Shown here in pieces: positions 4,969 to 8,426 of a DNA stretch of 8,426 nucleotides; position 1 is the stretch's first letter, and each line of letters opens with the position of its first letter. The position numbers and the translations under genes are program-made. The notes beneath the pieces are model-generated. The model was given only the letters and a program-made list of their open reading frames with translations. It was not told where the DNA came from and did no database searches. The DNA comes from Burkholderiaceae bacterium (GTDB taxonomy: Bacteria > Pseudomonadota > Gammaproteobacteria > Burkholderiales > Burkholderiaceae_C). Location: assembly GCA_017853735.1 (NCBI GenBank), contig JAFMJA010000110.1, positions 1 to 8,426 of the forward strand, given 5' to 3'.

Positions 4969-5571
4969 TCAGGGGCCTCGCCTGGGCGCCAGTGTGCCGC
5001 GGACGCGGCCGTCGAGCCGGACCACCTGATCGATGTTGTCAAAGTCCATGCTGTTGGCTGTAAAGCGGTCATCGCCCCGGACCAACTCCACCGGCTTGTC
5101 GGTACGCACCCGCTCGGTATCGAGGTCAGCGTGCAGGAATTCGCTTTTGAGGCTCAGCCGCGGCTTGTCGGCCACCGCCGCGCGCACCACATGCGCATTG
5201 CCAATCAGCTGAACCTGCGACGCGTCACTGTTGGTGATCGCGCGCAGGGCGGTAGCTTCGGTGAGTTGCCCCTTGTTGTCGAAGGAACGGATCTGCACCC
5301 GGTCAATTTCCAGATTGTCCGTATCGCGGTAGTGACGTGCCTCGGCCCCGATAATTTCACTACGCAGACGACCATTGGCATCAAAGGATTTGAGTGAGAA
5401 CTGGCGCGCAAAATAGTCGGGCTCGTGGGTAGCCGGCTTTTCTGGCGCGCTGGCCTCAAACACCGGCGCGCTGCGCACCAGCCAGTAGGTCAGCAAGGCC
5501 AATACGCCCATCAGCAACATCGGCAGATAGAGCGAGACCCGCTCCCAGGCGCTCAGCAGACGGCGTATCAC
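4969..5571 (-). CDS. lptC: LptC, LPS export bridge component
   Basis: This 200-residue protein has one N-terminal membrane anchor (about 14-33, LYLPMLLMGVLALLTYWLV) followed by a periplasmic beta-jellyroll domain. LptC joins the inner-membrane LptBFG transporter to the periplasmic LptA bridge that carries lipopolysaccharide to the outer membrane. Family-like text includes PDYFARQFSLKSFDANGRLRSEI and, near the end, SEFLHADLDTERVRTDKPVELVRGDDRFTANSMDFDN. Length is close to the E. coli protein (191). The start is GTG at 5571, overlapping the kdsC stop in GTGA, which indicates translational coupling. The next gene is an SDR rather than lptA, an unusual neighbour for lptC. Confidence 0.92.
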   Translation of the reverse strand: MIRRLLSAWERVSLYLPMLLMGVLALLTYWLVRSAPVFEASAPEKPATHEPDYFARQFSLKSFDANGRLRSEIIGAEARHYRDTDNLEIDRVQIRSFDNKGQLTEATALRAITNSDASQVQLIGNAHVVRAAVADKPRLSLKSEFLHADLDTERVRTDKPVELVRGDDRFTANSMDFDNIDQVVRLDGRVRGTLAPRRGP

Positions 5572-6116
5572 CGCATCGCCTCCTGCAGCAACTGCGCATA
5601 ACGGCCACTGGCCACTAGCAACAGGTCGCAGAACTCGCGCGCCGCGCCTTCGCCGCCGCGCCCATGGGTCACATAGTGCGCGCGTGCGCGCAGCTCCGTA
5701 TGGGCGTTGGCGGGGGCAACCGCCAGTGCACTGCGGGTCAGCACCGGCAGGTCGGGCCAGTCGTCGCCGATAGCCGCTGCCTGCGCCCAGCTCAGGCCCA
5801 GCTTGTTCAAGGCCTGCTCGGCCGCCGGCCTTTTGTCCTCGGTTCCGAAGTAGGCATGCTGCACCCCCAGCGCCTGCAGACGCAGTCGCAAGGGGGCGCT
5901 GTCCCGGCCGGTGATCACCACCGGGGTGATGCCCGCTTGCGACAGCAATTTCAGGCCCAGTCCATCCAGAATATGAAAGCGCTTGAGGGTCTCACCGTGC
6001 TCGCTCAAATACAAGCCACCATCGGTGAGTACGCCGTCGACATCGAAAAAAGCCACCTGCACGCCCTGGGCGAGCAAGAGCAGCTCCGGTGGAAAGCTCA
6101 GGGCCGGTTTGAACAT
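5568..6116 (-). CDS. kdsC: Kdo 8-phosphate phosphatase
   Basis: This 182-residue HAD-superfamily (C0 type, capless) phosphatase releases phosphate from 3-deoxy-D-manno-octulosonate 8-phosphate in the cytoplasm, giving Kdo for the LPS inner core. HAD motif I is FFDVDGVLTDG (23-33) with nucleophile D25 and acid/base D27. Motif II is VITGR (67-71), the lysine of motif III is in EDKRPA (K95), and motif IV is GDDWPD (117-122). The HGRGGEGAAREFCDLLL tail (151-167) is characteristic of KdsC and completes the active site of a neighbouring subunit. It starts 16 bp after kdsD ends and overlaps lptC by 4 bp. Confidence 0.95.
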   Translation of the reverse strand: MFKPALSFPPELLLLAQGVQVAFFDVDGVLTDGGLYLSEHGETLKRFHILDGLGLKLLSQAGITPVVITGRDSAPLRLRLQALGVQHAYFGTEDKRPAAEQALNKLGLSWAQAAAIGDDWPDLPVLTRSALAVAPANAHTELRARAHYVTHGRGGEGAAREFCDLLLVASGRYAQLLQEAMR

Positions 6117-6132
6117 GCTGAAGCGGGACAGC

Positions 6133-7134
6133 TCAGATCACCTTGGCGCGCATCAGGTCGTTGCTGTTGAGCGCGCCGCACAATTTCTGTTCGCCATCCA
6201 CCACCAGCACGCTGGTGATGCGGCGCTCCTCCATCAGCTCGGCGGCCTCCACCGCCAGAGCGTCCGCTTGAACCGTGACTGGGTTGGGGTGCATGAAGCG
6301 CTCTGCTGTACCGCTACGCACATCGACCCCTTTTTCAATCAGGCGGCGCAGATCCCCATCGGTAAAGATGCCCAGCACATGCCCGTCCTCATCGACGATT
6401 GCGGTAGCGCCCAGCCCTTTGGCGCCCACCTCGCGCATGAGGGTGCTGAAGTCCGCGCCCAGCGGCACACGCGGCACCGCATCGCCTGTTCGCATGATGT
6501 CACTCACTAGCGTGAGCAGTTTGCGCCCAAGCGCGCCGCCTGGGTGGGAGCGGGCAAAGTCCTCGGCCTTGAAGCCGCGCGCATCCAGCAGCGCGACCGC
6601 CAATGCATCACCCAGGGCCAGCTGTGCGGTGGTGCTGGCCGTCGGAGCCAGGTTTAGGGGGCAGGCCTCCTTGTCTACCCCGCTGTCGAGCACAAGATCT
6701 GCATGCCGGCCAAGGGTGGTGTTGCGGCTGCCCGTCATGGCCAGCAGCTTGACGCCCTGGCGCTTGAGCACCGGCAAAATCGCGGTGAGCTCTTCGGATT
6801 CACCGCTGTTGGAAATCGCCAGCACCAGGTCTGCGGCAGTGATCATGCCCAAATCACCATGGCTGGCCTCGGCGGGGTGCACAAACATGGATGGCGTTCC
6901 GGTCGAGGCCAGGGTGGCCGCCATCTTGCGACCGATATGGCCGCTTTTGCCCATGCCCATCACCACCACCCGGCCGCGTACGGCCAGGATCATGGCCACC
7001 GCGCCTGCAAAGTCCTCACCCAAACGATGCCGCAAGCCCAGCACCGCCTGGGCCTCGATATCCAGCGTCTCGCGTGCCAGTTGCAGTACCCGCTCGGTGT
7101 TGAGCGTCGTCATCGGAGTGGTGCTGCTGGTCAT
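6133..7134 (-). CDS. kdsD: D-arabinose 5-phosphate isomerase (KdsD/KpsF family)
   Basis: This 333-residue cytoplasmic enzyme interconverts ribulose 5-phosphate and arabinose 5-phosphate, the first step of Kdo synthesis. An SIS sugar-isomerase domain (about 40-185) carries GMGKSGHIG (60-68), SNSGESEE (108-115) and KEACPLNLAPT (155-165), followed by SHPGG (196-200). Residues K63, E115, E156 and H197 line up with the catalytic set of E. coli KdsD. Two CBS domains follow (about 208-270 and 278-333), as in the long KdsD/GutQ type. Context with kdsC and lptC favours the housekeeping KdsD over capsular KpsF. The ATG at 7134 is given; an ATG eight codons in (7113) is an alternative. Neither has a clear Shine-Dalgarno sequence, and a TAGAAT hexamer lies 6 bp before 7134. 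It is the first gene of the leftward cluster. Confidence 0.95.
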   Translation of the reverse strand: MTSSTTPMTTLNTERVLQLARETLDIEAQAVLGLRHRLGEDFAGAVAMILAVRGRVVVMGMGKSGHIGRKMAATLASTGTPSMFVHPAEASHGDLGMITAADLVLAISNSGESEELTAILPVLKRQGVKLLAMTGSRNTTLGRHADLVLDSGVDKEACPLNLAPTASTTAQLALGDALAVALLDARGFKAEDFARSHPGGALGRKLLTLVSDIMRTGDAVPRVPLGADFSTLMREVGAKGLGATAIVDEDGHVLGIFTDGDLRRLIEKGVDVRSGTAERFMHPNPVTVQADALAVEAAELMEERRITSVLVVDGEQKLCGALNSNDLMRAKVI

Positions 7135-7187
7135 GCCTGGATTCTATCGACAGCCCGGGGACAGTCGGGCTTGTTAGTATCGCTCCC
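7135..7187. promoter_or_regulatory. Divergent kdsD / kefB-like promoter region
   Basis: This 53-bp gap must hold start signals for both directions. Rightward, TG-N-TAGTAT (7172-7180) is an extended -10 type element ending 7 bp before the antiporter ATG. Leftward, TAGAAT (7146-7141, 5 of 6 to consensus) ends 6 bp before the kdsD ATG. No good -35 hexamer and no Shine-Dalgarno sequence is visible for either gene. If these elements are used, both mRNAs would begin at or next to the start codon. Confidence 0.35.
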
Positions 7188-8426
7188 ATGGGGGCGCTTG
7201 AACTAACCTTGCTGTATCTGCTGGCCGCTGTTTTGGGCGTGGTGGCCTGCCGCATGTTCAAGCTCCCGCCCATGCTGGGCTATCTGGTGGTCGGCGTGCT
7301 GATCGGGCCCAACGCGCTGGCGCTGGCGCAGAACTCTGAGGGCGTGCGCCAGCTGGCCGAGTTTGGCGTGGTCTTCCTGATGTTCGTGATCGGGCTGGAA
7401 TTCAATCTGCCCAAATTGCGCGCCATGCGGCGCCATGTCTTTGGCCTGGGCCTGCTGCAAGTGCTCTTGACCATGGCCTTGACCTTTGCCGGCACCCTGG
7501 CCCTGGGCCGGTTGATGCCCGGGCTAAACATCGGTTGGCAAACCGCGGTGGCGCTCTCGGGCGTCATGGCCATGAGCAGCACCGCCATTGTTGGCAAACT
7601 CATGGCTGAGCGGCTGGAGCTCGATAGCCCGCACGGCCAGCGCGTCATCGGGGTTCTTTTGTTTCAGGATCTGGCGGTCGTGCCATTGCTGATACTGATC
7701 CCTGCATTGGGCAGCCCGCCGGACCAACTGCTGGCTGCGCTGGGCTGGGCCCTGCTGAAGGCCCTGGTCTTGCTCGGCTTGCTGTTGCTGGGTGGCCAGC
7801 GGGTGATGCGCTGGTGGCTCACCCATGTGGCGCGGCGCAAGAGCAACGAGCTGTTCATGCTCAATCTGTTGCTGATCACCCTGGGGCTTTCCTGGCTGAC
7901 CGAGCTGGCGGGATTGAGCCTGGCCCTGGGGGCATTTGTTGCCGGCATGCTGATTTCCGAGACCGAGTACAAGCAACAGGTTGAGCTGGACATTCGCCCC
8001 TTTCATGACATCCTGCTGGGGCTTTTCTTCATCACCATTGGCATGCTGCTGGATTGGCAAATTGTTTGGCAGCAATTGCCGCTGGTGATGCTGTTCCTGC
8101 TGACTTCTCTGGCGCTCAAGCTGGGTTTGATCACCCTGTTGACCCGACTCATGGGCGCCCCCATGGGGGTGTCGCTGCGCACCGGCCTGTACCTGGCACA
8201 AGGTGGGGAATTCGGATTTGTGCTGCTGACCCTGGCGCAAACGCAAAGCCTAATTGGCGCCGGCTTGATCAATCCGATTCTGGCCTCGATGGTCTTGTCC
8301 ATGCTGGCGACGCCTTTCATCATCAGCTACAGCAACCCCCTGGTGATGAAGCTGGTCTCCAGCGAGTGGCTGCAGCAATCCTTGCAGATGACCAATATCG
8401 CGCGCAAGTCGATCAATACCAGCAGA
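7188..8426 (+). CDS. kefB: KefB-type CPA2 monovalent cation:proton antiporter, C-terminus off window
   Basis: The open frame runs 413 codons without a stop to the window edge. It encodes the roughly 12-helix membrane domain of a CPA2-family K+ (or Na+)/H+ antiporter of the inner membrane. Recognisable segments are LPPMLGYLVVGVLIGP (26-41), EFGVVFLMFVIGLEFN (58-73), SSTAIV (130-135), LLFQDLAVVPLL (157-168) with the transport aspartate D161, LGAFVAGMLISETEY (247-261), and LAQGGEFGFVLL (336-347). Family members continue into a cytoplasmic TrkA-N (RCK) nucleotide-binding domain, which would lie beyond 8426. The symbol follows common usage; KefB, KefC and YbaL types cannot be separated without the C-terminus. 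The ATG at 7188 gives a family-like start (ALELTLLYLLAAVLGV) but has no clear Shine-Dalgarno sequence. It is divergent from kdsD. Confidence 0.9.
   Translation, partial: MGALELTLLYLLAAVLGVVACRMFKLPPMLGYLVVGVLIGPNALALAQNSEGVRQLAEFGVVFLMFVIGLEFNLPKLRAMRRHVFGLGLLQVLLTMALTFAGTLALGRLMPGLNIGWQTAVALSGVMAMSSTAIVGKLMAERLELDSPHGQRVIGVLLFQDLAVVPLLILIPALGSPPDQLLAALGWALLKALVLLGLLLLGGQRVMRWWLTHVARRKSNELFMLNLLLITLGLSWLTELAGLSLALGAFVAGMLISETEYKQQVELDIRPFHDILLGLFFITIGMLLDWQIVWQQLPLVMLFLLTSLALKLGLITLLTRLMGAPMGVSLRTGLYLAQGGEFGFVLLTLAQTQSLIGAGLINPILASMVLSMLATPFIISYSNPLVMKLVSSEWLQQSLQMTNIARKSINTSR

Noticed and set aside
4956..5072. Longer SDR start at 5072
   Set aside because: It would overlap lptC by more than 100 bp with non-SDR sequence, while the ATG at 4955 has GGGGAG upstream and begins the Rossmann fold.
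7524..8246. 240-codon Gln-rich leftward frame opposite the antiporter
   Set aside because: It is antisense to a continuous CPA2 antiporter frame; the Gln and His richness is the mirror of Leu (ctg) codons.

Overview
The window reads as a GC-rich chromosomal segment of a betaproteobacterium, most likely Burkholderiales and Comamonadaceae-like. The evidence is the style of the encoded proteins: a Kdo/LptC cluster facing a KefB-type antiporter, small RRM proteins with glycine-rich tails, and the MetX N-terminus. Genus cannot be fixed from sequence alone. I see no mobile element, tRNA, rRNA or CRISPR array. Gene order is metX(<) | amtB(>) rrm1(>) rrm2(>) | sbtB(<) sbtA(<) SDR(<) lptC(<) kdsC(<) kdsD(<) | kefB-like(>). 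The genes at both ends run off the window.

Bases 1-396 are a dense divergent control region. Leftward lies the first 36 codons of metX (methionine synthesis). Its leader holds a recognisable SAM-II (metA/SAM-alpha) riboswitch core at about 181-247, followed by a strong intrinsic terminator at 121-159. This looks like a SAM-controlled transcriptional off-switch. Rightward lies the ammonium transporter gene amtB, with a sigma-54-like element at 311-326 and two NtrC-like dyads at 292-308 and 361-377. One short interval would thus couple sulfur-amino-acid and nitrogen control.

Bases 1600-2864 hold two tandem, nearly identical genes for small RRM RNA-binding proteins, each closed by its own intrinsic terminator. 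Their coding leaders share a short inverted repeat in which the Shine-Dalgarno sequence is one arm (GGACTCC/GGAGTCC and GGGACTCC/GGAGTTCC). The pairing survives sequence change between the copies, which suggests a ribosome-binding-site hairpin with a U-rich loop. The second copy carries 20 consecutive glycine codons.

Bases 2876-7134 form one compact leftward run of six genes: kdsD, kdsC, lptC, a short-chain dehydrogenase, sbtA and sbtB. The first three make Kdo precursor and help export LPS. Instead of the usual lptA-lptB, the run continues with an SDR enzyme and an SbtA/SbtB bicarbonate-transporter and PII-like regulator pair. Gaps of 10-45 bp and one 4-bp overlap favour co-transcription.

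From 7188 a KefB-type CPA2 cation:proton antiporter runs rightward off the end. The 53-bp gap between it and kdsD has -10-like hexamers only 6-7 bp from both start codons and no clear Shine-Dalgarno sequence, so leaderless divergent transcripts are possible.
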